Notes under the pieces: model-generated
Databases searched by the model: none
The model's input: only the letters and a program-made list of their open reading frames with translations
Told to the model about the DNA's origin: nothing
From: UBA7067 sp051880615
GTDB lineage: Bacteria; Bacillota; Clostridia; Oscillospirales; Acutalibacteraceae
NCBI GenBank assembly: GCA_051880615.1
Contig: JBJEOH010000041.1
Location: forward strand, 186,001-250,000
Direction: 5' to 3'
Length of the DNA: 64,000 bases
Translations under genes and position numbers: made by a program
Part shown: one piece after another, positions 1 to 8,295 of the stretch
Numbering within the stretch: the first letter of the stretch is position 1
Layout of the letters: each line of letters begins with the position of its first letter

Positions 1-9
1 GTATGTTTT

Positions 10-2499
10 ATGTATAATTTCAGAGGATTTACACAGAAGGCAAACGATGCGCTTAATCTTGCCATTGAAAAAGCCGAGCAGCTCGGACACACATATATCG
101 GAACAGAGCATATTTTACTCGGGCTTCTCGGCTCAGATAATAGCGTAGCCGCCACTGCGCTTGAATCAGCCGGAGTTACTGCGCAGGAGATTGAAAATCA
201 GATAAAAACTCAGATAGGCTCCGGCTCAAAAACAACTCTCTCTCCGTCGGACTTCACGCCGCGAACGAAAAGGGTTGTTCAGGGAGCTATCGCAGTCGCT
301 GCACGCTACGGTCATAACTATGTCGGCAGCGAGCATCTTCTGATTGCCTTGCTGTCTGAGGACGACAGCTACGCCGTTCACTTCATTTTTGGCTGCGGCG
401 CAAGACCGAACGAGATTTTGCAGAGCCTTGCAAGTCAGCTCAACTCATCGGGTGAAAGCGGTGAGCAGGGAGGATACGCAGGAATTGACGGCGGAGCAAA
501 ATCCGGCGGCAAAAGCGGTACAAAGACGCTCGAAAAATTTGGCGAGGATCTTACCGAAAAGGCTAAAAAGGGCGGCATAGACCCCGTTATCGGACGCGAA
601 GCAGAGATAAACAGGGTTATCCAGATTTTGTCAAGAAGAACAAAGAATAATCCTTGTCTTATCGGTGAGCCGGGCGTAGGCAAAACGGCAGTGGCAGAGG
701 GACTTGCACTGCGTATTGCCAACGGTGATGTTCCTGACCTGCTTAAAAACAAAAGAGTTTTTGCGCTTGACTTAACAGGTATGGTTGCAGGCTCAAAGTA
801 CAGAGGTGACTTTGAGGAGCGCATAAAGGCGGCAATGGACGAGGTTAAAAACGACGGCAACATTATCCTCTTTATTGACGAGCTTCACACCATTATCGGT
901 GCAGGCAGTGCCGAGGGCAGCGCAGACGCGGCGAATATTTTAAAGCCTGCACTCGCAAGGGGAGATTTGCAGGTTATCGGCGCAACAACAATCAACGAAT
1001 ACAGAAAGCACATCGAAAAGGATGCGGCTCTTGAAAGGCGTTTTCAGCCTGTAACAGTCGGCGAGCCAACAACCGAGGAAACGGTGCAGATTCTGAAGGG
1101 CTTGCGTGACAGGTATGAGGCTCACCATAAGGTGTCAATCCCTGATGAAGCAATCGAGACAGCCGTTGATTTGTCATCAAGATATATTACAGACAGATTC
1201 CTGCCCGATAAGGCGATTGACCTTATCGATGAGGCGGCGTCAAAGGTTCGCCTCAGCGCACACACTCAGCCGACAAGCCTTAAAGAGCTTGAAGATAAGA
1301 TAAACAGGCTTGAGCAGGAGAAGTCAGCCGCAATCAACGCTCAGGAATTTGAGCAGGCGGCAAAGCTGCGCGATGAGCAGAACGAGGCAAAATCTCAGCT
1401 TGAAAAGGCAAAGGACGAGTGGAAGCAGAACACCGACAATTCCTCGGGTACAGTAACCGAGGAGGATATTGCAAACATTGTATCGCAATGGACGGGAATC
1501 CCGGTAGCAAAGCTTACACAGGAGGAAAGCCGGAAGCTTCTGAATATGGAGGAGATACTCCATAAGAGGGTTGTAGGACAGAATGAGGCTGTTGACAGCG
1601 TTGCAAGGGCAATCCGCCGAGGCAGAGTAGGTCTTAAAGACCCGAAAAGACCGCAAGGCTCGTTTATCTTCTTAGGTCCTACAGGCGTAGGTAAAACTGA
1701 GCTGTGCAAGGCGCTTGCCGAGGCAGTGTTCGGCGATGAAAACGCTATGATAAGACTTGATATGTCCGAGTATATGGAAAAGCATACGGTGTCAAAGCTT
1801 GTAGGCTCACCTCCGGGATATGTCGGTTATGACGAGGGTGGACAGCTCACCGATAAGGTCAGAAGTCATCCGTATTCAGTAGTTCTTTTTGATGAGATTG
1901 AAAAGGCGCATCCCGATGTGTTCAATATGCTGCTCCAGATTCTTGAGGACGGCAGACTTACCGACTCACAGGGCAGACTGGTTGACTTTAAAAACACCGT
2001 TATCATTATGACATCAAATGTCGGAGCAAGGCTCATTACAGACGCCGAAAACGGCAAGCTCGGATTTGCCTTTGAGGATAAAAGCGGCGAGAAAAAAGCT
2101 GAACAGGATAACGCAAATGTAAAGGAGCTTGTTATGGGCGAGCTTAAAAAGGTTTTCCGTCCTGAGTTCCTGAACAGAGTTGACGATATTATCGTGTTCA
2201 ATAAGCTGAGTGAAAGCGAGATTGAGCAGATTGCAGGGAAGATGCTTGATAACCTCAAATCACGCCTTAAGGCGCTTGAAATCAATATAAGCTTTACCGA
2301 TGAAGCAGTCAAAGCCGTTGCTAAGTCCGGCTATGACCCTGTATACGGAGCAAGACCGCTTCGCCGTTCAATCCGTCAGCAGATTGAGGATTCGCTGTCA
2401 CAGCAGATTCTCGAAGAGAAAATCAAAGGCGGAGACAGCGTTACCTGTGATTACAAGGATAACAGCTTCACCTTTGAAACAACAAGCCATCTCCAATAA
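10..2499 (+). CDS. clpC: ATP-dependent Clp protease ATP-binding subunit ClpC
   Basis: HSP100/AAA+ unfoldase that feeds substrates to ClpP in cytoplasmic protein quality control. The 829-residue length and the domain order fit ClpC: two Clp_N repeats (about 1-140), first AAA+ module with Walker A GEPGVGKT near residue 219 and DELHT near 288, a UVR-type helical insert near 430-465 (EFEQAAKLRDEQ), second AAA+ module with GPTGVGKTE near 556 and the LFDEIEKAHPDVF Walker B segment, then a C-terminal D2-small domain. The UVR insert separates it from ClpB and ClpA. Only nine bases precede the ATG, so its promoter and any ctsR/mcsA/mcsB genes would lie outside the window. A strong hairpin terminator follows directly. 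The identification is secure; the start cannot be checked against a ribosome binding site here. Confidence 0.96.
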   Translation: MYNFRGFTQKANDALNLAIEKAEQLGHTYIGTEHILLGLLGSDNSVAATALESAGVTAQEIENQIKTQIGSGSKTTLSPSDFTPRTKRVVQGAIAVAARYGHNYVGSEHLLIALLSEDDSYAVHFIFGCGARPNEILQSLASQLNSSGESGEQGGYAGIDGGAKSGGKSGTKTLEKFGEDLTEKAKKGGIDPVIGREAEINRVIQILSRRTKNNPCLIGEPGVGKTAVAEGLALRIANGDVPDLLKNKRVFALDLTGMVAGSKYRGDFEERIKAAMDEVKNDGNIILFIDELHTIIGAGSAEGSADAANILKPALARGDLQVIGATTINEYRKHIEKDAALERRFQPVTVGEPTTEETVQILKGLRDRYEAHHKVSIPDEAIETAVDLSSRYITDRFLPDKAIDLIDEAASKVRLSAHTQPTSLKELEDKINRLEQEKSAAINAQEFEQAAKLRDEQNEAKSQLEKAKDEWKQNTDNSSGTVTEEDIANIVSQWTGIPVAKLTQEESRKLLNMEEILHKRVVGQNEAVDSVARAIRRGRVGLKDPKRPQGSFIFLGPTGVGKTELCKALAEAVFGDENAMIRLDMSEYMEKHTVSKLVGSPPGYVGYDEGGQLTDKVRSHPYSVVLFDEIEKAHPDVFNMLLQILEDGRLTDSQGRLVDFKNTVIIMTSNVGARLITDAENGKLGFAFEDKSGEKKAEQDNANVKELVMGELKKVFRPEFLNRVDDIIVFNKLSESEIEQIAGKMLDNLKSRLKALEINISFTDEAVKAVAKSGYDPVYGARPLRRSIRQQIEDSLSQQILEEKIKGGDSVTCDYKDNSFTFETTSHLQ

Positions 2500-2507
2500 A
2501 TACACAT

Positions 2508-2548
2508 AAATCAAGAGCCTGTCGGAATTTCCGGCAGGCTCTTGATTT
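2508..2548 (+). terminator. Intrinsic terminator after clpC
   Basis: A 20-bp stem with one G-T wobble (left arm 2508-2527, right arm 2529-2548, arms beginning AAATCAAGAGCC and ending GGCTCTTGATTT) starts nine bases after the clpC stop. The U-tract is short, but stem strength and position argue for a terminator. It also marks the end of the neighbouring truncated regulator on the other strand. Confidence 0.8.
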
Positions 2549-2562
2549 AGTGTGGAGAGTGG

Positions 2563-2658
2563 AGATGAGTAGTCTGTCTGCGATAATCCCAATATCTCGG
2601 CAAGCTCTTTTTTAGATAAATTTCTTTCCTCACGCAAATCATTTATTCTTTGATACAT
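2563..2658 (-). pseudogene. Truncated XRE-family HTH regulator (remnant)
   Basis: Reading leftwards from an ATG at 2658, about 32 codons encode MYQRINDLREERNLSKKELA followed by EILGLSQTDYS. This is the first half of an XRE/Cro helix-turn-helix, of the kind that normally continues with a second helix pair and a dimerisation tail. Resemblance stops at about 2563 and the frame runs into the clpC terminator hairpin, giving low-complexity sequence without HTH character. It therefore looks like a 5' fragment of a regulator whose remainder has been deleted. The intact palindrome at 2705-2729, between this fragment and the divergent flavodoxin gene, may be its former operator (inference). Confidence 0.65.
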
Positions 2659-2704
2659 TCTAATCACCAAAATAATAATACAACACAATTAATTAAATTG
2701 TTGC

Positions 2705-2729
2705 AATTTAACCTGTTTCAGGTTAAATT
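2705..2729. promoter_or_regulatory. 25-bp perfect palindrome, candidate operator
   Basis: AATTTAACCTG-TTT-CAGGTTAAATT gives 11-bp perfect arms around a 3-bp centre. It lies 19 bp upstream of the -35 of the flavodoxin promoter and between that gene and the divergent XRE fragment. The symmetry suggests a dimeric regulator site; the regulator is unknown. Confidence 0.55.
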
Positions 2730-2747
2730 ATATTTTGAGGTGACAGC

Positions 2748-2776
2748 TTGATTATCTGTCGTTTCTTAGCTATAAT
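2748..2776 (+). promoter_or_regulatory. Sigma-A-type promoter of the flavodoxin gene
   Basis: TTGATT at 2748-2753 and TATAAT at 2771-2776 with 17-bp spacing. The predicted transcript starts near 2783, leaving a leader of about 77 nt. The remainder of the 2500-2859 gap holds the clpC terminator, the XRE remnant and the 2705-2729 palindrome. Confidence 0.65.
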
Positions 2777-2859
2777 TGAAGATAAAGATTTTAGTGTAAT
2801 TTTGCAGTGTTAAACCATAATCAAATGATTTATACAGCGTAACCGAGAGGACATAAAAA

Positions 2860-3381
2860 ATGAAAACAATAGTAATCTACAATTCCCGGACCGGCTTTAC
2901 AAAGCAATATGCACAGTGGATAGCGCAGGAGCTTCAGTGCGACAGCGTAAGCTTTCAAAGGGTTGATGAGATTTCTCTGGGCGACTTTGACACGATAATC
3001 TTCGGCAGCTGGTGTCACGCAGGAAGAATAAAAAAGCTTAACTGGGTTTTTGAGGAGCTTAAAAAGGACGCAAACAAGAATTATGTTGTCTTTGCAGTGG
3101 GTGCTTCACCGATGAATTCTCCGGATGCTCAAAAGACAATGGAGCAGAACATACCGAAAAACAGCATCGTCAAGAGCTTTTATTTGCAGGGCGGTTTGAA
3201 CTATGAAAAAATGACCCTTTCTTCAAGAATAATGATGAAGCTGTTTTCGAGTATGATAAAAAAGAAAAAGGACGCTACAGATGAGCAAAAGAAAATGGCT
3301 GAAATGATGAGCCGCTCATACGATAGCTCTGATAAAAAGTTTATTGTTCCGCTGCTGCGGTATGTTCACAGCTTAAAATAA
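2860..3381 (+). CDS. Flavodoxin-domain protein
   Basis: A 173-residue protein with a flavodoxin-like N-terminus: beta strand KTIVIYNSRTGFT followed by KQYAQWIA (phosphate-binding loop) and a second strand TIIFGSWCHAGRIKK. It resembles the flavodoxin/HemG-like family that binds FMN and serves in small-scale redox reactions; the substrate cannot be predicted. The C-terminal part contains a lysine/methionine-rich stretch (KLFSSMIKKKKDATDEQKKM) and no obvious membrane segment. The ATG is preceded by GAGAGG. It appears monocistronic, with its own promoter at 2748 and a bidirectional terminator at 3386. Its original regulator may be the decayed XRE gene upstream. Confidence 0.8.
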   Translation: MKTIVIYNSRTGFTKQYAQWIAQELQCDSVSFQRVDEISLGDFDTIIFGSWCHAGRIKKLNWVFEELKKDANKNYVVFAVGASPMNSPDAQKTMEQNIPKNSIVKSFYLQGGLNYEKMTLSSRIMMKLFSSMIKKKKDATDEQKKMAEMMSRSYDSSDKKFIVPLLRYVHSLK

Positions 3382-3385
3382 AAAT

Positions 3386-3430
3386 AAGGCTTCAGGATAG
3401 CATAAATTAACGCTGTTCCTGAAGCCTTTT
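3386..3430. terminator. Bidirectional terminator
   Basis: AAGGCTTCAGGA (3386-3397) pairs with TCCTGAAGCCTT (3417-3428), with T-rich flanks in both directions. It separates the convergent flavodoxin gene and the minus-strand yqzL-recO-mutS2 operon. Confidence 0.85.
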
Positions 3431-3444
3431 AGTTTGTTTTGATT

Positions 3445-4218
3445 TTACCCGAACCACGAGCCAATCCACGATTCAATCGAGCCTAAAATTATGTCGGCGG
3501 CGCTTGTTGTTTTAAGCGTTACCCCGTCGGTTGTCGGCTTGATTTTTGTTACCTCTAAGGTGATATTCTGTTTAAATGCTTCAAAGCTGTACGAGGTCTT
3601 GATGTAAAGCTTATTTCTGTCACGCTCTAAAAAATCAGCGTTACTTGCCATACCGCCGTCCTTGAATATGTAGTCGAGCAGCATACCTGTTGGAACAGGT
3701 AATGCGCCGATTTTTGCCGATTTTATAGTAACCTCAATGCTGTTGTCAAAAACGGCAGGTGTAAGTTCAAACTCGCCTGACACCTCAAGGGTTTGTCCGC
3801 CAACTTCAACCTGTGCATAAAGCTCGCTTAAGCTGTCGCTGTGAACAAATACGGCGGCGTTTTTTATCGGCAATTTCTTCTCGCCGTTTTGCTCGTTTTT
3901 ATTATTTGCTTTATCCAGCATATATGCGATAAAGGAATTTAAATCATCGTTTGATATTTCTGCTTCGCTATCGTATATAGCCGACTTCACAAGAGTAGTT
4001 ACCATATCGTAGCTTGGCTGAGCAGTGAATTTATCGCTGTTTGGCGTTTGCAGAGCAAGGATAATAGCTGTTGCGGCGGCAATTATAAAAAGTAAAAGCA
4101 GGGAAATTATTACAAGCATAGTATTGCGTACACCGCGACCTTTCTTTTTTTGTGTTCGTGTAGCTATTGTGCCGTAGTTGTCGTCGTAGCTATCAACAGG
4201 CAGTTTTTTATCAGACAT
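3445..4218 (-). CDS. Membrane-anchored YpmS/DUF2140-like protein
   Basis: About 257 residues: a charged cytoplasmic N-terminus, one transmembrane helix (NTMLVIISLLLLFIIAAATA, about residues 33-55) and an extracytoplasmic domain. The segment KIGALPVPTGMLLDYIF and the following beta-rich part recall YpmS-type proteins (KLSIPISFVLNYM in Bacillus), so a DUF2140-like assignment is suggested, not proven. I chose the internal ATG at 4218 because GAGGAGGG sits at the right distance; the longer frame to 4248 would overlap mutS2 and lacks a site. It is the last gene of the minus-strand operon, ending at the shared terminator. Function is unknown. Confidence 0.7.
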   Translation of the reverse strand: MSDKKLPVDSYDDNYGTIATRTQKKKGRGVRNTMLVIISLLLLFIIAAATAIILALQTPNSDKFTAQPSYDMVTTLVKSAIYDSEAEISNDDLNSFIAYMLDKANNKNEQNGEKKLPIKNAAVFVHSDSLSELYAQVEVGGQTLEVSGEFELTPAVFDNSIEVTIKSAKIGALPVPTGMLLDYIFKDGGMASNADFLERDRNKLYIKTSYSFEAFKQNITLEVTKIKPTTDGVTLKTTSAADIILGSIESWIGSWFG

Positions 4219-4231
4219 TGCGTTACCCTCC

Positions 4232-6589
4232 TCACTTAAGCGTGGCAATCGTCACGCCGCTTTCACCCTCGCCGAACACACCAAGGCGGAAGCTTTTGAT
4301 TGCCTTACAGGTTTTCAGGAAGCTCTGCACCTCTCGTCTTAGTACTCCCGTACCCTTGCCGTGAATTATAGTTATCTGATTGATGCCCGACAGCACAGCC
4401 GAGTCAATCGCACTCTCTAAATCCATTATCGCCTCAGTAGCGGTCATTCCTCTTAAATCAACCTCGGTTACAGCCTTTATGTCGGTCTGCTTTGTGACTG
4501 TTCGGCTGCCGCCGTGTGATTTTGGCTTCTGCTGTTTTGGCGCATCAAGCAGGCGCAGGTTGCTGATGTCGGCTCTTGTCTTGATAATTCCTGCCTGCAC
4601 AAGAACGCTCTTGCCGTCAGGGTTGATTTCAAGCACAGTTGCTTTTTTATCAATGTCGAACAGTAGCACAGTGTCACCGATTTTAAGCTTTCTCGGCAGC
4701 TTATAATCACCCGACTTTGCGTTTTCAATCGGGTCGGCTGTGTTCTCAATATTTTTAATCTCCTGCCTTAGCCTAGCCTTGTCCTCCGCAGAGAGCTTTT
4801 GCTCCTTTTGCACCTTTTCAACGCTCTCCATAACATCAAGTGCGGCGGCTCTTGTTTTCGCAACAATTCTTGAAGCCTCATCTTTTGCGCGCTGTATTTC
4901 AGCCTCGTTTTGCTGCTTTACTCTCTGCACCTTTTCCTCGGCTTCCTCAAGCGCCTTTTTAGCCGCAAGTGTTTTCTGCTCAGCGTCCTTAAGCTGTTCT
5001 TCAAGCGCCTGTCGCTTTTTTTCAAGATTTCGCACAACGCTTTCAAACTTTCTGTCCTCACGGGAAACAAGCTTTTTTGACCGTGCGATAATATCCTCGT
5101 CAATGCCGAGCTTCTGTGATATTGCAAAGGCGTTTGAACGCCCGGGTACTCCGATTGACAGCTTGTAGGTCGGGCGGAGCGTTGCGACATCAAATTCACA
5201 GCAGGCATTTTCAACTCCGCCTGTGTTGAGCGCATACGCCTTTAACTCAGCGTAGTGTGTGGTAGCCGCCGTTATAGTGCCGAGTGAACTAAGCCGTTCA
5301 AGTATAGCCGTTGCAAGCGCAGCACCCTCAACGGGGTCTGTTCCTGCGCCAAGCTCGTCAATCAGCGCAAGGCTCTTGTTGTCGGCAATTTTGAGTATGC
5401 CTGAAATATTAGTCATATGCGCCGAGAAGGTGGAAAGGCTTTGCTCAATGCTCTGCTCGTCGCCGATGTCGGCAAGCACATTGTCAAATACAGAAATTCT
5501 GCTGTTGTCGCCTGCGGGAATCATCAGTCCGCACATAGCCATCAGCGTTAAAAGCCCTATTGTTTTAAGGGTTACGGTTTTACCGCCTGTGTTCGGACCT
5601 GTTATCACAAGTGTTGTAAAGTCAGTTCCAAGCCGTACATCAATCGGTACAACCTTGTTTTTGTCAATCAGCGGATGTCTTGCTTTTTTCAGCTCGATTA
5701 TTCCGTCATCATTTATAAGCGGCATTGACGCTTTCATTTTATACGCAAGCGAAGCTTTGGCGAAAATCAAATCGAGCTGAGTCAGGCACTCGTAGTTGTC
5801 CGAAATCTGCCTTGCAAAGCTGCCGACACTTGCAGACAGCTCAAATAAAATCCGTTCAATCTCGGCTTCTTCCTTTGACTGCAAAACCTTTATATCGTTG
5901 TTCGCCTCGACAACACCCATAGGCTCAACAAAGATAGTCGAGCCGCTTGCAGATGTATCGTGAACAAGTCCGCTGATACTGCCGCGGCATTCAGCCTTGA
6001 CAGGTACAACATAACGCCCGTCACGCATTGTTACGATAGAATCCTGCAAATACTTTTTATATGTGGCTGAATGAATTATTTTGTTCAGTGCGTCCCTTGC
6101 TTTTTGCGATGAGCTTTTGATTTTTCGGCGAATATCCGATAGGGCAGGGGAAGCCTTGTCCGACATTTCATCCTCTGAAATTATTGCGCCTGTTATTGAG
6201 TCCTCAAGATATTTATTCGGTATAAGCGATTGAAAGCGGCTGTCAAGTACGCTTTCAACCGAGGCGCATTTTTCTCTCCATTGTCTTACTCCTCTGACGA
6301 TTCGCAGAACCTCAGCAATGCGCAAAAGCTCGCTCATCGACAGCATACCGCCTGCCGCAGCTCTTGCAAGGCATCCTGAAATATTTTTAATACTTCCAAA
6401 AGACGGCGCACCAAAGCGACCGGTGAGAATATAAGCGTCCTCTGTTTCCTTTAAATTTGCCAGAACACGCTGCATATCGTTTTGAGGTCTTAGTGACAGC
6501 GCAAGATCCTTTGATTCTTCAAAGGAAGCCTCATTTGCCAGCGTATTCAGAATTTTGTCAAGCTCAAGTGTTTTAAGATGTCTGTTCAT
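4232..6589 (-). CDS. mutS2: Endonuclease MutS2
   Basis: The 785-residue MutS2 is a MutS-family ATPase that suppresses homologous recombination in bacteria and rescues collided ribosomes in Bacillus. The core and lever domains are followed by Walker A GPNTGGKTVTLKT near residue 330, the Walker B/ABC segment LALIDELGAGTDP, a long coiled coil (about 510-620, rich in E/K/Q) and the C-terminal Smr domain with DLRGMT and the HGKGTG motif. There is no mismatch-recognition N-terminal domain, which separates it from MutS1. It lies 11 bp downstream of recO and 13 bp upstream of the YpmS-like gene, indicating one transcript. Confidence 0.96.
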   Translation of the reverse strand: MNRHLKTLELDKILNTLANEASFEESKDLALSLRPQNDMQRVLANLKETEDAYILTGRFGAPSFGSIKNISGCLARAAAGGMLSMSELLRIAEVLRIVRGVRQWREKCASVESVLDSRFQSLIPNKYLEDSITGAIISEDEMSDKASPALSDIRRKIKSSSQKARDALNKIIHSATYKKYLQDSIVTMRDGRYVVPVKAECRGSISGLVHDTSASGSTIFVEPMGVVEANNDIKVLQSKEEAEIERILFELSASVGSFARQISDNYECLTQLDLIFAKASLAYKMKASMPLINDDGIIELKKARHPLIDKNKVVPIDVRLGTDFTTLVITGPNTGGKTVTLKTIGLLTLMAMCGLMIPAGDNSRISVFDNVLADIGDEQSIEQSLSTFSAHMTNISGILKIADNKSLALIDELGAGTDPVEGAALATAILERLSSLGTITAATTHYAELKAYALNTGGVENACCEFDVATLRPTYKLSIGVPGRSNAFAISQKLGIDEDIIARSKKLVSREDRKFESVVRNLEKKRQALEEQLKDAEQKTLAAKKALEEAEEKVQRVKQQNEAEIQRAKDEASRIVAKTRAAALDVMESVEKVQKEQKLSAEDKARLRQEIKNIENTADPIENAKSGDYKLPRKLKIGDTVLLFDIDKKATVLEINPDGKSVLVQAGIIKTRADISNLRLLDAPKQQKPKSHGGSRTVTKQTDIKAVTEVDLRGMTATEAIMDLESAIDSAVLSGINQITIIHGKGTGVLRREVQSFLKTCKAIKSFRLGVFGEGESGVTIATLK

Positions 6590-6600
6590 TTTGTTCTCCG

Positions 6601-7344
6601 TTATCTTATGACTTTATAGAAATCCAGTGTTTTAAATCCCCGTTCTGTCAGCGACAGCAAATATTCCTCGGCGGCTCTTTCAAATAGCGCAAGCCCGTCC
6701 TCAGACAGTGAAAAGGAAAATAGCTTTTCAAGCGGAGCGTATATAGAGTGCCGCATTGCGGCAGTTACACCAAGCCCTGTTCTGAGGGAGTATTCCTTTT
6801 TTGTATCAAGGCAGCCTCCACATAAAAGCAAGCCGCTTTTCGGGAAGAAGTGCATATTCTCGTCCTCATACTTTTTGCACTCGTTACAGCACACAAGGTC
6901 GGGCATATATCCGCAAATGCTTGCTAAACGAAGCTCGGCTGATGCCTTGATAAGCGGAGTCGGGCGTGATGAGCGCGACAAAACATAAAGTGTGTTGAGT
7001 ATGAGCCGCAGTCCGTCCTCACAGGGCATATCCTCGGGGAAGAAGTGCATTGAAAGCTCACAGAAGTATTCAGCGAGAGCCATTTTTACAACATCAAGCC
7101 TAAGCGGTGCAAACATTTCAAGGCTTTGCGCGTCGTCAATTATGTATGACTCCCGACCCTTGAAAATGTTCAGTCGGGAGTAGCACAGCAGCCTTGTGGC
7201 GGCATTTTTACAGCTTTTAATGCTGCCTGCGTTTTTAACAAAAGCCCTGATAACACCGTTTTGTCTGGTCAACACGGTAACAAGACGGCTGTTTTCACCA
7301 ATATTCTGTTCCTTGATAATCAGACCGTCTGTGCTCAGATTCAT
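6601..7344 (-). CDS. recO: DNA repair protein RecO
   Basis: RecO (247 residues from the chosen start) loads RecA on SSB-coated single-stranded DNA in the RecFOR pathway. The N-terminal OB fold begins with MNLSTDGLIIKEQNIGENSR, matching the usual family start, and a four-cysteine zinc site is present (CCNEC ... LLLCGGC). The ATG at 7344 has GGAGG six to eight bases upstream; the in-frame TTG/ATG further up (7374) lacks support. The start lies inside the 3' end of the yqzL-like gene, giving a 50-bp overlap in another frame. Translational coupling between the two is likely. Confidence 0.92.
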   Translation of the reverse strand: MNLSTDGLIIKEQNIGENSRLVTVLTRQNGVIRAFVKNAGSIKSCKNAATRLLCYSRLNIFKGRESYIIDDAQSLEMFAPLRLDVVKMALAEYFCELSMHFFPEDMPCEDGLRLILNTLYVLSRSSRPTPLIKASAELRLASICGYMPDLVCCNECKKYEDENMHFFPKSGLLLCGGCLDTKKEYSLRTGLGVTAAMRHSIYAPLEKLFSFSLSEDGLALFERAAEEYLLSLTERGFKTLDFYKVIR

Positions 7345-7468
7345 ACGCGTCCTCCGTGGGTTGAGAGTCGTCAAATAATTGCTTTGAATTTTTCATTGAA
7401 GAGTAGGCGAGGTAATCAAGCACGCTGCCTGTTTTCAGAAACTCGTTCCATGCGTCATATTCATCCAT
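7295..7468 (-). CDS. yqzL: YqzL-like small protein
   Basis: A 57-residue protein starting MDEYDAWNEFLKTGSVLDYLAY. The W-x2-F-x2-TGS-x4-YL-Y pattern and the position just before recO match the YqzL family of Bacillus and Clostridia, whose function is not established. The ATG at 7468 is preceded by GGGGG at seven bases. A longer frame reaches 7546, but a TATAAT-like -10 at 7536-7541 on this strand would place transcription start inside it, so the short form is preferred. The last 16 codons overlap the start of recO, longer than the usual family member (about 45 residues). Confidence 0.7.
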   Translation of the reverse strand: MDEYDAWNEFLKTGSVLDYLAYSSMKNSKQLFDDSQPTEDAYESEHRRSDYQGTEYW

Positions 7469-7683
7469 TACAAAACCCCCATAATGATGAGCAAAATTGA
7501 CTGAAGAAATAAATTCTCGGTCATGCTCTAATATCATTATACGCATACCGTAAAAAAATAACGGTGGTAAATTGTAGAATAAATCCGCAAAAAAATAAAA
7601 AATTCAAAAGTGCAAATAAAGCTGTTTATGACATTATTATACAAAATCAGATTAGATTTGTAAACTGCCGATAAACAGTATAA

Positions 7684-7840
7684 TACTAATACCTAATAAA
7701 AAGTAGAAAATCTTTGCGGTCCAATTTCCGCAATACTGCGTTGTCGTCCTTGCAAGGCGTCAAGCCTTGCGGCGTCCTCCGCCTTGTATTGCGAAAATTA
7801 TCCTCGCAAATATAAATCTACTTTCTATCAGGAATTAGTA
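7684..7840 (-). repeat. MITE-like element, copy 1 (157 bp)
   Basis: First of three copies (others at 11031 and 58018), here in the reverse orientation. Ends read TACTAAT ... ATTAGTA and form imperfect terminal inverted repeats of about 24 bp (TACTAATWCCTRATARAAAG). The TAA at 7681-7683 is repeated at 7841-7843, consistent with a 3-bp target duplication. A central hairpin GCAAGGC/GCCTTGC is conserved, with a 5-nt loop here against 4 nt in the other copies. No open frame of note. The rest of the 7547-7886 gap holds AT-rich DNA, a possible -10 for yqzL-recO (7536-7541) and the panD terminator. Confidence 0.88.
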
Positions 7841-7843
7841 TAA

Positions 7844-7875
7844 AAACGGAGCCTGATTTTTTTCAGACTCCGTTT
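7844..7875 (-). terminator. Terminator of the pantothenate operon
   Basis: Stem AAACGGAGCCTGA (7844-7856) with TCAGACTCCGTTT (7863-7875), followed on the minus strand by a T-rich run just before the MITE copy. It lies 12 bp after the panD stop. Confidence 0.85.
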
Positions 7876-7886
7876 AAGTTTATTTC

Positions 7887-8282
7887 TCAGATAAAATCCT
7901 CGGTCAGTAATCCGTGCTTTTCATATCTTGAAATATTTTTTATTTTGTTATCGTCATCAACAAACACGACATACGGCTTGTGCTCCTTTGCCTCCTCAGG
8001 CGAAATCTGAGCATAGCACATTATTATTATGCGGTCACCGACTGAAACCTGCCTTGCGGCGGCACCGTTTAAGCAAATCATTCCTGAGCCTGCTTCTCCC
8101 GCTATGGTGTATGTTTCAAACCTGTTGCCGTTGTCAATATCGACAATCTGCACCATTTCGTATTCTAAAATTCCTGCTGCATCCAAAAGCTCGGTGTCAA
8201 TGGTTATGCTGCCGACATAGTTTAAATCAGCCTGCTTGATAACGGCTCGGTGTATTTTACCCTTGAGCATTGTAAGCTTCAT
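7887..8282 (-). CDS. panD: Aspartate 1-decarboxylase PanD
   Basis: Converts L-aspartate to beta-alanine for pantothenate synthesis. The 131-residue precursor has the autocatalytic cleavage site at Gly24-Ser25 (LNYVGSITID), which generates the pyruvoyl cofactor, and the conserved NGAAAR segment that forms part of the active site. Length is normal for the family. It is the last gene of the four-gene minus-strand pantothenate operon, 13 bp after panC, and ends at a clear terminator. Confidence 0.96.
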   Translation of the reverse strand: MKLTMLKGKIHRAVIKQADLNYVGSITIDTELLDAAGILEYEMVQIVDIDNGNRFETYTIAGEAGSGMICLNGAAARQVSVGDRIIIMCYAQISPEEAKEHKPYVVFVDDDNKIKNISRYEKHGLLTEDFI

Positions 8283-8295
8283 AATACCGCTCCAA

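Noticed and set aside
3445..4248. Longer start for the YpmS-like gene at 4248
   Set aside because: It would overlap mutS2 and has no ribosome binding site; GAGGAGGG supports 4218.
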